Origin: Psettodes erumei
Lineage: Eukaryota > Chordata > Actinopteri > Pleuronectiformes > Psettodidae
Length of the DNA stretch: 64,000 nt
Reading direction: 5' to 3'
Assembly: GCA_016785225.1 (NCBI GenBank)
Contig: JAFBJZ010000950.1
Coordinates: 434,001 to 498,000, forward strand
Position numbers and translations under genes: made by a program
Shown: in pieces, positions 13,701 to 26,445 of the stretch
How the letters are laid out: every line of letters starts with the position of its first letter
Numbering within the stretch: position 1 is the stretch's first letter
The notes under the pieces: generated by a model
Database searches by the model: none
The model's input: the letters and a program-made list of their open reading frames with translations, nothing else
Told to the model about the DNA's origin: nothing

Positions 13701-16700
13701 GTGTGTTCAGGTTCCGCATGTGGTGCCAAGGTGTAATCTCTCACAAACTGTTCGACCACGTGGTTCTGGTTTTCATCTTCCTCAACTGCATCACCATTGC
13801 TCTCGAGCGACCTGACATACAGCCGCACAGCACGGTGAGACACACAAAGCGTGCACACAACCTGCAGTTACAAGGTGTTCATCTGCCCTCCAGCTGTGTG
13901 CAAATCAACGCAGCTTTCTGCAGGGGCTATGGGATTGTTCATGTTTCAGCCTCCAAGTCTCTGTGTACGTTAAACTGACCAGAGGCTTTTGGAGCTGATT
14001 TACTGTAGTACGGTCACTGTATTCAGACACTAGCCTTCCAACACCAAGGCTAAGAACGACCCACAATACCGAGCTGTCCGTGTTAACACAACTGATAATG
14101 CTAGAAAAGACATTGTCTTTTTTTAAATGTTATTTTCAAGGTCTTCATATGAGCTCATTCTTTCCTTTAGGAGCGAGTGTTTCTGAGTGTGTCCAACTAC
14201 ATTTTCACTGTGATCTTCTTTGCGGAAATGGCCGTTAAGGTAAACATGACTTAAAGGTGAGGTGATGTTAGAGTGGTAATGCAGTAATGGTTTGAGTTTG
14301 GCTGATTGTTTTGTGCTTTGACAAACAGGTTGTAGCTCTGGGTTTCTGCTTTGGGAAGCAGAGCTACCTCCAGTCCAGCTGGAACGTTCTGGATGGTTTG
14401 TTGGTGTTTGTGTCTCTGGTGGACATTCTGGTCTCTCTCGCCTATACTGGTGGGAACAGAATCCTGGGCATCCTCAGAGTCCTGCGGCTGCTACGAACGC
14501 TACGCCCGCTCAGGTAAATAGTGCATTTGTGTGAGTGTGTGTAAAGGTGTTTGTTCATAGTACTAACAGACATCTGTATATTGTACATTGGTGTTTTTCC
14601 AGGGTAATCAGCCGAGCCCCGGGATTGAAGCTGGTTGTGGAGACTCTCATCACCTCTCTTCGACCCATCGGGAACATTGTTCTTATCTGCTGCGCCTTCT
14701 TCATCGTCTTTGGCATCCTGGGGGTGCAGGTAGTTTTTTTTGCATTCACACAATCACAAACTTGGGCTTGCCACAGCAAGTCACAGCACAGACCTGTAAG
14801 CTAGGTAGAGATCCATTGCACAAACTCCAGCATTAATACTGCTTTTTCACCGGCTTTTTCTTAGCTTACGGACAAAGCTTTTTAGCCTTTGTGGCTTAAA
14901 TGTCAATCCTGTTGAGCGGCTCCATATGTGATTGTGGCTTGAGGGGGATTCAAGGTGTCTTGACTATCCAATGGACAATAAGCCTTTATTCCTTAAGAGT
15001 GTTAGTTTTGAAAAAAATGACAATTAGAGTTCAGTGTGAAAAGGGACAATGTGACCACCAGGCCAGCTTTCAGCCAGGCAATCAGGAAGAACCCCTGATA
15101 AGAATGTACTCTATGAAACATCCTTTTATTCCTGACATTAATAGCTGGATGTTCAAAAAGCCCCAAGCTCTGGTGCAATTGAGATAATGTGAAAATGGCA
15201 GCCAAATAGCCCTCTCTCTCTCCCTCTGTCTCTCTCACACGCTCTCTAGCTTTTCAAAGGGAAGTTCTACCACTGTGAAGGTCTTGACACAAAAAACATC
15301 ACCAACAAGTCAGACTGTCTGCAGGCGAATTACCGCTGGATCCGAAGGAAGTACAACTTTGACAACCTGATCCAGGTACAGACCAGCAGCCTGATCCACT
15401 AACGCAATCTTCAGTGCAAAATGAATTTTGCTACATAAATTGTAGCACAAAACTCCTGGTGTGTTATTAGTATGGAAATGGAATTCCTGTGTGGTGACTT
15501 ACATTTCTTTTGTTTCCCATCCAGGCCCTGATGTCGCTGTTTGTGCTGTCGTGTAAGGATGGCTGGGTGAACATCATGTATGACGGGCTGGATGCAGTGG
15601 GAGTGGACCAACAGGTAACGCTGCGAGAAATGTGTCGAGCCGTTCTGCAGCCTTTTGAAATCAGAGCTAAATGTTTGTTAATGATGCAGTACAGGCTCCA
15701 TAACATCTGTATGTGTGTGTACTGTAAACCATAACACCCCTCACTGAAGACCCACACATGACATCCCTTTCTCCTCACACTTTATATGTCACAAAAAACA
15801 CTCAACACTAAAAGACTAAGTCTGACATCGACATGTACAAATATCTGCCTTCAAAATAACCCAGACACCGGTCTCAGTATGAGAATCAAGTCAAAGTACG
15901 AAAAAAAGACTGAGTGGGAGTGAATTGAATTAATATTTCTTTAAAGCTAAAATTAAATGGCAGTGGTGTATTAATAACAGCTTCTAAATAAAGGCCTGGC
16001 TCAGAGGAGGAGTTTATAGCACACGCTTCAAAGCTTCAGTTGATGTTGTGGTCCTCAGATCCAGGACATTTCCTGAAATAGCATAGCCTTAGATAGTTGC
16101 AAAAACATAATAAACTGAGTGGCTAGAACCCAAAGGACTAAATCTTTTGTCCATGATACCATCAAGAGACATCTGCTACACTGACAGTATCTTTTTTAAG
16201 TTCTGGAAAGCTTACCCAGAAAGGAATTTTTAAGGAATTCATATTGCCCGGTTTAAAAAAAACTTCTCTTCTTCTCTCCTCAGCCTGTGAGGAACCACAA
16301 CCCCTGGATGCTGCTCTACTTCATTTCCTTCCTGCTCATCGTCAGTTTCTTCGTCCTCAACATGTTTGTCGGCGTCGTGGTGGAGAACTTCCACAAGTGC
16401 CGGCAGGACCAGGAGGAGGAGGAGGCCCGCCTGCGGGAGGAGAAGAGGCTCAAAATGATAGAGAAAAAGCGCAGGAGTAAGGAGAATGGAGGGGCTGGTC
16501 GGTAGTCTATTTTTCTGAGCACTGCCTGCTTTCAGAGCCTGACCAAAAGAGAAAGAGAATGACAGAGACAGAACGCAGGGAAATCTGATTGGAATTAAAC
16601 ATTAAAAAAAGAGGAAGAGTTTGAACGACTGGCTAGCTCACACAAACAGTGACTGATCACTGATAGAAGGCGTGAGCTACTCCAGTCTGATGCATGTTAC

Positions 16701-19341
16701 TGCATGACTGCAGCCCTCCCACAACCCCCCAACTCAGCACTGCATGGGAACCAACCCAGGCCATTCAATCCAACCCTCCAACTGTACATTTGTATTGACC
16801 GTACTAAACACTCGCATGCTCACGCTTTAAAAAAAAGAGCTGCCACCAGTGTAGACATGAAAATATCAGCAATATGGTATTCAGTAGTCTGTGTTTCATT
16901 TGTCATCTTCCAATAGCACATCTGGCTTTAAGGTTTCTAATACAGAACCAGAACTATTAATACTTGTTATCATTTGAATTGTTTTGTCATAGATTTCATT
17001 ACGGCTGATTAAAACCTTTTGCAGCACTTCCTGCATGTGAAGCCGAGCTCGGTTGCTGCTTTCCTCCATGTATCTCAAAGAGATGCTAGCTAGCGAAACT
17101 GACATCGGTGAAATGCCGATGCCCCTTCCCTCCCTCTGAGCGCATGCACAAATCTGACCCCGAGTCGTCTCTAGACTCCAGAAACGCTTTGGCTGGCAGA
17201 CTCAGAAACATAGCAGACATTTTTGCTGCTATACATGGAAATAAATATGGGTAACAGGGCTGTTAGAAGATGTTAACTGGTTAGTTACAGTGGCTTTTTA
17301 GATGAAGCTTGTGTGTCTTGTTCTTTTACTGTAGTATTATGTCAAGCTGAAGTAAAGGCAATAGTAGAAACATTTATCGGTAGGCCATGCACCACTGTTT
17401 GACCACAATACAAAATTATACTCATTAACCCAATGCATCAATCACACAGTTACACTAGAAGGCAGCGTATGGTGTGAGGAGAACGTTTCATCTCATGTTA
17501 GTAACATGTCTCACTGGTCTAAAACTGCTGAAACTTCAGATTTCATGATGACAGAGGTAATCTGATCTAACCAGCTGTCAGTGTTCAGCCATACAATCAG
17601 CCACTGAGATTAAAATTACTGTCGTGATGCCGTTGGAGAAGAGAGTCGCGCCTGTGTTTGTTCAACATCACAGTCACTTTCTTTAAAAAAGATAACTGTA
17701 GAAATTTAACAGTGACGCAGTGTGGAGAGGTTTATTTGACATAATGAAAAATCAATATGCACAGGAGGTTTACTCTGAAACATTTCTTTAAAGGACCAGT
17801 TTGTGAAAAATTGTCTTGTTGAACATACCTTGCGCAGCCTCTCTCAACTATAGCTGTTACATAAGAGGCATGTTAGCATGCAGTAGATAGACAGAGGGCA
17901 TGGTGTACACGAGAGGGCGACACAGACGTGCACGTATACACACAAACTACACAAAGAATCATCAACACGGACATGTGAGTACACAGTCTGAAACAGCACT
18001 TGACATACTGACAAAGTTAAGTAGAAAACATAGTTGAATATAAATTTAAGCACCGTTTACACTTGAAGTCTGTTTGTTATTCAAAGGCAAGTCCCCTTCA
18101 AAGGAGCGTAGACACACCTATCAAAAAGTGGTGGTTAGGAGAAGTTGAACTATGTAGCTATGTATCTCAATATTTGATCCACTGAAATCAAAATAATTAA
18201 ATGTATAACACAGCCTACCTGTGACTCTCATGTCCTCTCCACTTTGAAGATACCATCCAGGAAGTGGTGTCCACAGACTGAGGCAGGGGTGGAGATGAAA
18301 AGGGGCATCACCATGGGCAAGGTCACGATTAGTGCTCACTTTTGCCATAAAGTCAAAACTGTGGTACTTGAAATGATAATTGGAGGGCCCCTCTGGGCCA
18401 AAAATATCCTTCAATTAGGGTATAGAAGAAGTTAGCATTCTGAAGCCCCCCCTTGACCCTGCTTGTCCTTGTGGACACCACTGGATACATTTATTATTCA
18501 AAACTCAGGCCACAGTTACTCACAGCTGCACCGGGTCTTTCTGTGTTTTAACTGTTTGTCGTGTCATTGTTTCTCCTTGTGTTTGTTTGTTTGTGTGTTC
18601 CAGAGGCCAAGCAGAGACCTTACTACGCAGACTACTCTCCCCTGCGTCTGTCCATCCACACACTGTGCACCAGCCACTACCTGGACCTCTTCATCACCTT
18701 CATCATCTGCATCAATGTCTTTACCATGAGCATTGAGCACTACGATCAACCACAGGTAATGTGTGCACGGAGTCAATGAATGTAAGAGGTACCGAGACCC
18801 GATCTTAAATTGGTAACACCAGCCTTCATTTTTTATTATTTCCACTATAAATCAAAAGTATTAATTGCATTTACAACTTGTTTGTAATTTATTTAAACAA
18901 AGACTGTTCAGTGTTGCAAAAAAAATGAATTGGAGTTTATAAAATCAATTAAGTGTTTGTGTTGTGTTTGTGCTCTGTGTGTATGTTCAGTATTTAGAGG
19001 AGGTTCTGAAGTACTGTAACTACGTGTTCACCTTCATCTTCGTCATCGAGGCGCTGCTCAAACTTGTGGCATTTGGCATCCACAGGTTCTTCAAAGACAG
19101 GTAACGCAACGGGATCAATGTTTGTGTTACCACAGTATGAGCACGGTGCTGGAAAATGTGCAGGAGTGACACCAGCTAACGCTTCCAAACCATGTGTGTC
19201 CAGGTGGAATCAGCTGGATGTGGCTATAGTGGCGTTGTCCATCATGGGCATCACCCTGGAGGAGCTGAAAATGAACGCAGCGCTGCCCATAAACCCAACC
19301 ATCATCAGAATCATGAGGGTGCTCAGAATAGCACGAGGTAG

Positions 19342-19386
<45 letters not shown>

Positions 19387-22300
19387 CTATCCAAAAAACC
19401 CCAAAACACACAGACGGTTGTTGTTTGTGAGTCATCGCTCCAGACAGACGCCATAAACACTGTATATGATTTTTTATTGTATATCTTTGTAAATTACAAG
19501 TAATAAGTCACAGGTGCCTCCTGGCTCGTACAAATAAATACAAACCTGAGTGTCTCCGTGCTGTGGCTGCAGTGCCACAGCGGTTTCTTGCTGTGCCGTC
19601 TGTAAATTCTGCAGCCGATGGGCCACCTGAAACCAATAACAAGCAACCGCTCCTGTGTCTCCCCGCAGTGCTGAAGCTTCTAAAGATGGCCACAGGGATG
19701 AGAGCTCTGCTGGACACCGTCATGCAAGCGCTGCCACAGGTGAACGCAGACTCGGACACAAAAGAGCAATTTAGTTTTTTACCTTATTTATGTCCTTTTT
19801 ATGAATATAGAAACAGCATAAAGGTTTACTTTAGAATAGACAGTCCTCTAAAAGATTCATGGTTGTTGAATATTTTACACAAGGCCTATCCGTTGAGGTT
19901 GCAAAATTTGTATTCTGACCATAAAATATCTAATTTTCCACAATTCTTTCCTTACCTCTCTTCAGCTGAACTGTGCACTCCAGTCGATGTAAAATGATGC
20001 AATTTGTTGCAATCACAAAAACTCAAAGGAAATTAACTTCCATTATTGACTGATGTCTTGTCTTTTGATTATTTTTTTTTTGAGTCAGACTGTGCAGCTG
20101 ACTTCCCTGACATTATTCAGTGTGGGTTTTTTCCATCCAGTCGACACACTCCTTTCACTGGATGCTGCAGGAGTAATCTCAGATCTCTCCTGCTGCACCA
20201 TAGATTATGATGCACACTCAGGGACAGACTACATTGTTTTGTAAATGTCGAGCATGCAGATACAACAGTCAGGGCACAGAGTGCACAAGTACAGATGATT
20301 TTAAGGAAGTGGACAAAATAAAATGTGCAGGAAACTTGATTGATGTGGTCACAGGAAGTGTTACGTTCATGGGGGCAGCCCGTTGTCCTTTTTGAGGACT
20401 CTGTTCTGTTGATGTTACATGGGTGAATTATTGTCACGTGATAACAAATTCAGTGACATGAATCTCAGTGCCCTCCCCCTTTTCCTGCACACATGCAATA
20501 TTTACACCATCGCTTTTGTTATGTGTGGGGATCTAACATGCATTTTGCTTCCAGGTGGGAAATCTCGGACTCCTCTTCATGCTGCTCTTCTTCATCTATG
20601 CTGCGCTGGGAGTGGAGCTCTTTGGCAAACTGGGTACGTTACACTACTGAAACACACACATTCACCACAGTCTACACACATCAGCAAATAAATTAAAAAA
20701 AACAATTACTACCACAGTCACAACAATATAACTGATATCCCTGCCTGGACTGTCTCTGTCGAATCCTCGCTCTCTACCTCCATCTGTCCCCTCTCTCTCT
20801 CTCTCCCCCGACCACTCTCAAATCACAGGCCTGTTTCCAACAAGGGAAGATCATTTGCATGATCACATTTATTTACATATTGCTTCTGCAATAGGCCAGC
20901 TCTATTCCAGCTCTGAGAACACAACAGCGTGTTAGGGAAGAGGATTAACAGACAAGCATTTGGCAGCAAAAAAAAAGGAAAACAACTTGGTGATGAAGAA
21001 GTTGCCTTCTGTGAAATGTTATTATGGTTGTGCTCTACACACAAAAATGAAGGCATGGCAGTTTCCCACCATTCCCTCCTTTGTTTTGCTACCTCTCTTC
21101 GCTATTTGCGTGTTAAGGCTTAAAAAGTTGAGGGAGTGAGCTAAATTTTAGTACAGGCTTCTAGAGAGGTTTGGTTCAACAGACAATACAAGAATATCAC
21201 TGTACAACTGGTTAAAGGCCAGGAAACGTTACTATTACTTTCCATCCACACTCATGATCTTGACTTAATCGGTTTATATCCAGAACATGTTGGGTTTCCC
21301 TCTTGCGTTAGGGTTCACCTATTGAATTTTGAACACATTCAAAAATTGCAGCTTTTATAATATAGATTTTTGGCATTTTTCAACTTCAATTGTCCCAGTG
21401 GAGGGGCTGATGTCTGTGATTATGTGAAAGCTGACAGAGAATACAAAGTAAGCAGCTATAAAATAATACCTGTTTTACTCTACTTGTTTTACACTTTTGA
21501 TTAAACTCCCTTTGTCCTCCACTCCCCACAAAATTCAGAAAAAAAAATCTGAACCATTTCTTCATCCTGGGAACCCTCTCACAGCACCACCAATAACAGG
21601 CTTAATTAGCTCATAACATCTTTCTGCCCTCAGACAAAGGCTGTGCCATATCTGAAAGTCCTTGGGGAGACCTAAGACATGGGTGATACTGTACGCTGGC
21701 TTTCTGGGAGCCTTAGCTCTGTGGCTGGTGTCTGCAGAAGGCTGAACGGATAAGAGAAGGTCATAAGCAAAGGAGATAGGAGAGGAGATGGAATGACGGC
21801 TTGAATATTAATATTCACATGGCTGGATTCTAGCTGCTGATTGCACAGATTTTGAGCTGATACTTAAACCGAAAAAGTTTAATCCTAAATCAGAATTTAA
21901 ATCAAACTACTGATCACTTGGAATGTAACGTCCAGATGAATCCCCATCCCCAGTCCACCCCCGTCCTTTCGCTACTGCGCCATGACTCACAGGGGAGACA
22001 TGGATGCAGTATTTGTACCTGCTGGAGGAACTGCTGATAACACATACACTTTTAGCTTTACAATTGAATACTTAATCACAGAGGTTTTATTTCATATCAG
22101 TTTTTCGGCGCCCTTTTGATAGAGTCCACTTTGGTGTTCTTTTTGTATTGCATAAAATTGCATAGTATTATTCTTTGTCTACCATATCTTTGTGACAACA
22201 TAGATTTCAATCTTGCTTGAAAAACGCAATATGACTAACGTTTGATTCCATATATTTCTAAGGGAAATCATCTGTTTATCTCTTACCTCTGAGCCACACA

Positions 22301-25300
22301 GTGGCTTTGTTAAATCTACTCCTTTTTCTTCCAGTGACTGATACAGAGTAAGAAACCAGGTCACAGACAAGATACTGAACCCCAAACTGGCCCCTGATGT
22401 ACCATCGGTGCACAAGTGTGTCTGTGATAGAGCAGCAGCGTATGGATGTGTGTGATTGGGTGAATGTGTCTTGTAGCCTAAGGCGCTCTGAGTGGTGGTG
22501 TAGACTACAAAAGCACTGTATCAATGCATTCCATTTACCATTTAATACTCCAAGGACTGCCTCACTCGCCTCCAGCTGCTTCTTACTAAAGAAGACATCG
22601 TCTGGTGGGTGTTATTGTTCTGTAAGGAGGCTCCTGAGGGCGCCCAGTCAAACTGAACCTGAAACTTTCCCTGTCCTCCAGAAGACAGCCGTCTCTTCTC
22701 GCGTCCTGTGTCACGCCCACGGGGACGCACTGTTATCTGTTTGTGTGTTCAGCACGTTCTGCTTTCAAAGAACTTTTCCGACGGAGGTGCTGACTGTCTG
22801 TCTGTCTATGTTTGTGTGTCCACTTAGAGTGCAATGACAACAACCCATGTGAGGGCTTGAGTCGTCACGCAACTTTCGAAAATTTTGGGATGGCCTTCCT
22901 CACGCTGTTTCGAGTGTCCACAGGAGACAACTGGAATGGGATTATGAAAGTATGAACACGCACACGCACGCAGTCATAAATGATGACTAGATTATCTCAT
23001 AACCACAGAGAGAGCAATGACCTCCAAAACCAATTATGGAATAATAAAGTGGCTTAGAGCGGAGCAATGTCATCACTTTCACATCTTCATTTTTACTGCA
23101 TTAACAAAATGTGATGTATAACCATCGCTAACTCACGCCAAACATGTATTTAAGTAGGCCGTATGACAAAAACAAGGACATTCTTGAGAACAGCCTCTTC
23201 CCTGGCCATTTCTGTTCAACAAAAATAATCATACAAATCATCAATGGTTGATTTCTGGCAGGTTTTTCATGACACAGTGTTGAATTCCTGTGCTGGTCAT
23301 TGTTGTCAATACGATCCAGGTGCACCGCTCTCTTCCAGCAGAGGGCAGTCACAACGAAGCAGGAAGTGTCACGCTTTCTACATTTATCCTCTGGTGAAAA
23401 TCAGTGCTGTACCTCACTTTGAGCGCACATTTGTTTGTGTCAAAGAAGTCCTCTTGTTTCAGCTTGGTGCAGAGGGCATAGAAAGTAACAGCAACTGCAA
23501 TTTTAACACAATTTTAATATCCTTGTCTCTTTGTTTCTCTTTAAATTCATTTTATTTTTCGATGTCCTAAATTAAACTTGATATCATACCTGTCACTAAA
23601 CAGTTTGGATGTCAAAGCTTATGTGGTATAACCTGCATATCCTGAAATGACTGCTAACACCTCTCTCGCCCACTGTCTCTCTCACAACCTTCCTCTGGGT
23701 CTCTGAAGGACACATTACGGGAGTGTCACCCAGACGACCGCCACTGTCTCTCCTACTTGCCGTGGGTTTCTCCAATTTACTTCGTCACCTTTGTGCTCAT
23801 GGCCCAGTTTGTGCTGGTCAACGTGGTGGTGGCTGTTCTGATGAAACATCTAGAGGAAAGCAACAAGGTACAGTAACTAGAAATTTGGTAAATATGTACC
23901 TGTGTGAACAGAGACTGTATGTAGTGTACATAGCTACAGGTACAGAGATACATGCACGTAGTGGTTACCGACTCACAGCAGCTTTGCCTGTTTTGGACTG
24001 AAGTTGACACTTTTTGTGATGCGTCTGTTTTTGCAGGAGGCTAAAGAAGATGCAGAGATGGATGCAGAGATCGCCTTGGAAATGGCTATGGAGCGGCAAC
24101 GCAGATTAAGCACAACCTCTAACAACAGCTCAGCAGGAGGAACCTATGTTGGGCCATGCCCACAGTCACCTGAACAGGTAGGAGGGACAATACTTTGCTC
24201 ATTGATCAGTCAGCAAACTTGACTAACCCGGAAACCACACTGACAGTATTGGCAACTTGTGATTTGTGTGCACTGCAATGTAACGGAAGAAAAACAGAAT
24301 GCAGAGAGTCGGCGTTTGACCTGCGTGGTCTCTGTCTCCCTCTGTAGGAGGAAGAAATCCAGCATGAAGACCAAGACCTGCTGTCGTCAAGGAAGATGTC
24401 CGTATCCAGGATGCACTCTCTGCCTAACGACAGCTACATGTTCCGACCTGTGCGGCCCGCCAGTGCCCCCCACCCTCTGGAGGAGGTGGATCTCAGTCCC
24501 CAGCACCAGCATTCAGGTAACTTTAAACATGAAACGTGCTCTTACAGTCTTACATAACATGGCCACTGACATTATTGTGATTGCTGCTATTTCTGCTCAC
24601 TAAACTTCACTTCACATGGACTAAAGTTGCTCCATGATGAACACATGTCACCAGAGTAAAGGCAGTGCTTCAAAGCAAAGCCAGCTAATGCTACAGCGTG
24701 TCGTGTCGAGCTGGTAACCTCATGTAAGGGGGCATTTTGCTGCACTGCCAGATTAGGACAGATGGAACTGAAAGACTGAAGCCTTCACACATTCATACGC
24801 TGCAGTTGCTGAATAAAGATTTACAGATGGATTTTGGCTCTAAAGACCCCTTTTACACTGTGCGATTTTGAGCTGTCTGAGACAAAAGTTAATTGTGAAG
24901 AGAACTATGAAAATGTCCAAAAGGCTGGGCTTGGATCTGACAGTGAAGCACGTCCGTCGACGGACAGTTTAGAGCTTTGGCAATCAAAGTGAGCCTGCGG
25001 CAAAATTCAGACATCGTTAGACATTATTTAATCCGGCAAGGATGAAATTGTCACAGTGTGACTGAAACCATCCGACTGGAATGTGACACAAAATGATGTA
25101 GAACAGACCGACCAAATTTGCAAATGCTATTTCGCAATAAAGTTTAGGTAAAAACCCACACAATTTGCCCTTAACACTAGCAGATCCTCCTCCTCTCTTC
25201 TGGTTTTCATATTTACACACAGATAATTTACATTCAACATTACATTCAACAGAACAGAGCAGAGAGCACAACGTCAAGCACTGACAACCACTGTTTTATC

Positions 25301-26404
25301 TGCAGTCAGATTCTAATGGCATGTTGTGACCAGGCTGTGGACAGGCCCAGCTCTGTCCCAAGGTACTTGCTGCAGCGGATGAGCTGATACATGTGAATCC
25401 CTGCAACCCCCTCACAGGCTCATCTGCTCAGCTGTGGCTGAACACTTAGGTAGAATCATGGTGAACTTCATGGCCAAGCTGCAAAGTCAAAAAACAGAAA
25501 GAAGAAAACAGCATTGTGTGTAAAAAAGAAAGGAATTCATGACAGCTTTTACATTTTAAGATTAAAATAGATTAACAGTGAAGTGACTTTTCAGCTTGGA
25601 CTCAAAGGACCACCTTCAAATGAGCTTGTTTAAGATCTACCTCTGAAGTTTTACCTTTATTACATCTGAACTCACAGGCTGGACCTGTGTGTACAGAACA
25701 CCCAGGACCCTGGTTACACCACCACAGATTAAACCGTCTCCACAGACTGAACTTGTGATGGAGTCGCTTTCTCCTCAGCATTTTGTGTACCAATAGGGTG
25801 CTACACAGTATTTTCTCCAGCCATTAAGGTTCCCTGACATGATAGAAATGTAACCAGGATCTAAAGTATTACATGCAGAAAACATTCATTTATGCTGTTC
25901 TGTATGTCTCTATCCCTGATATTCAGTTTGCTGCTACTTCAACGTTTCTGTTTTGATGAGCACTTTATTTTGATAGTCAATTTGAAGGATTCTAAATAAT
26001 GAGGGAGAAAGAATTAAGATTGAAACTTTAAATTCCTCTCATTGCTTAAATCCAAATATGCTATCAAGATAGGGTGTCAGTTAATATATTATGGATTATT
26101 TTTTTCTTTATAATGCTCAGATATAATATGCATATGACATATGCATGTGCGTTCTGCAGAATTGCATGTGTTTGCCTTGAACGTTGGTACCTGTGATAAC
26201 ATTGCATGTATAATTCGAACGCTTTGCATTTGAACCTTCAGGCTCGGTGACGTCGGTCCACTCCCAGCCGTGTGAGAGCCGCGCTCTGCTGCAGGTACCG
26301 GAAGTTTCCCCCTCTCACCCTCGGTCAACTCCCTCCCTCGCCCTGCCCCGCATCGCTCCACCCACGCCCAGCCCCTCCCCACGTGCCCTGCGGAGACAGG
26401 TGAG

Positions 26405-26445
<41 letters not shown>

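Noticed and set aside
16477..16505. In-frame read-through of exon w17 ending in a stop (RSKENGGAGR)
   Set aside because: The donor gtaagg at 16477 is strong and joins in phase with exon w18. Read-through would remove domain IV, so it is treated as intron.
19563..19997. 144-codon ORF running through exon w21 into the intron
   Set aside because: Only the 71 bases of exon w21 resemble a protein (IVS4-S5 linker). The rest follows a good donor at 19740 and matches nothing in T-type channels; the frame of the exon continues at 20555.
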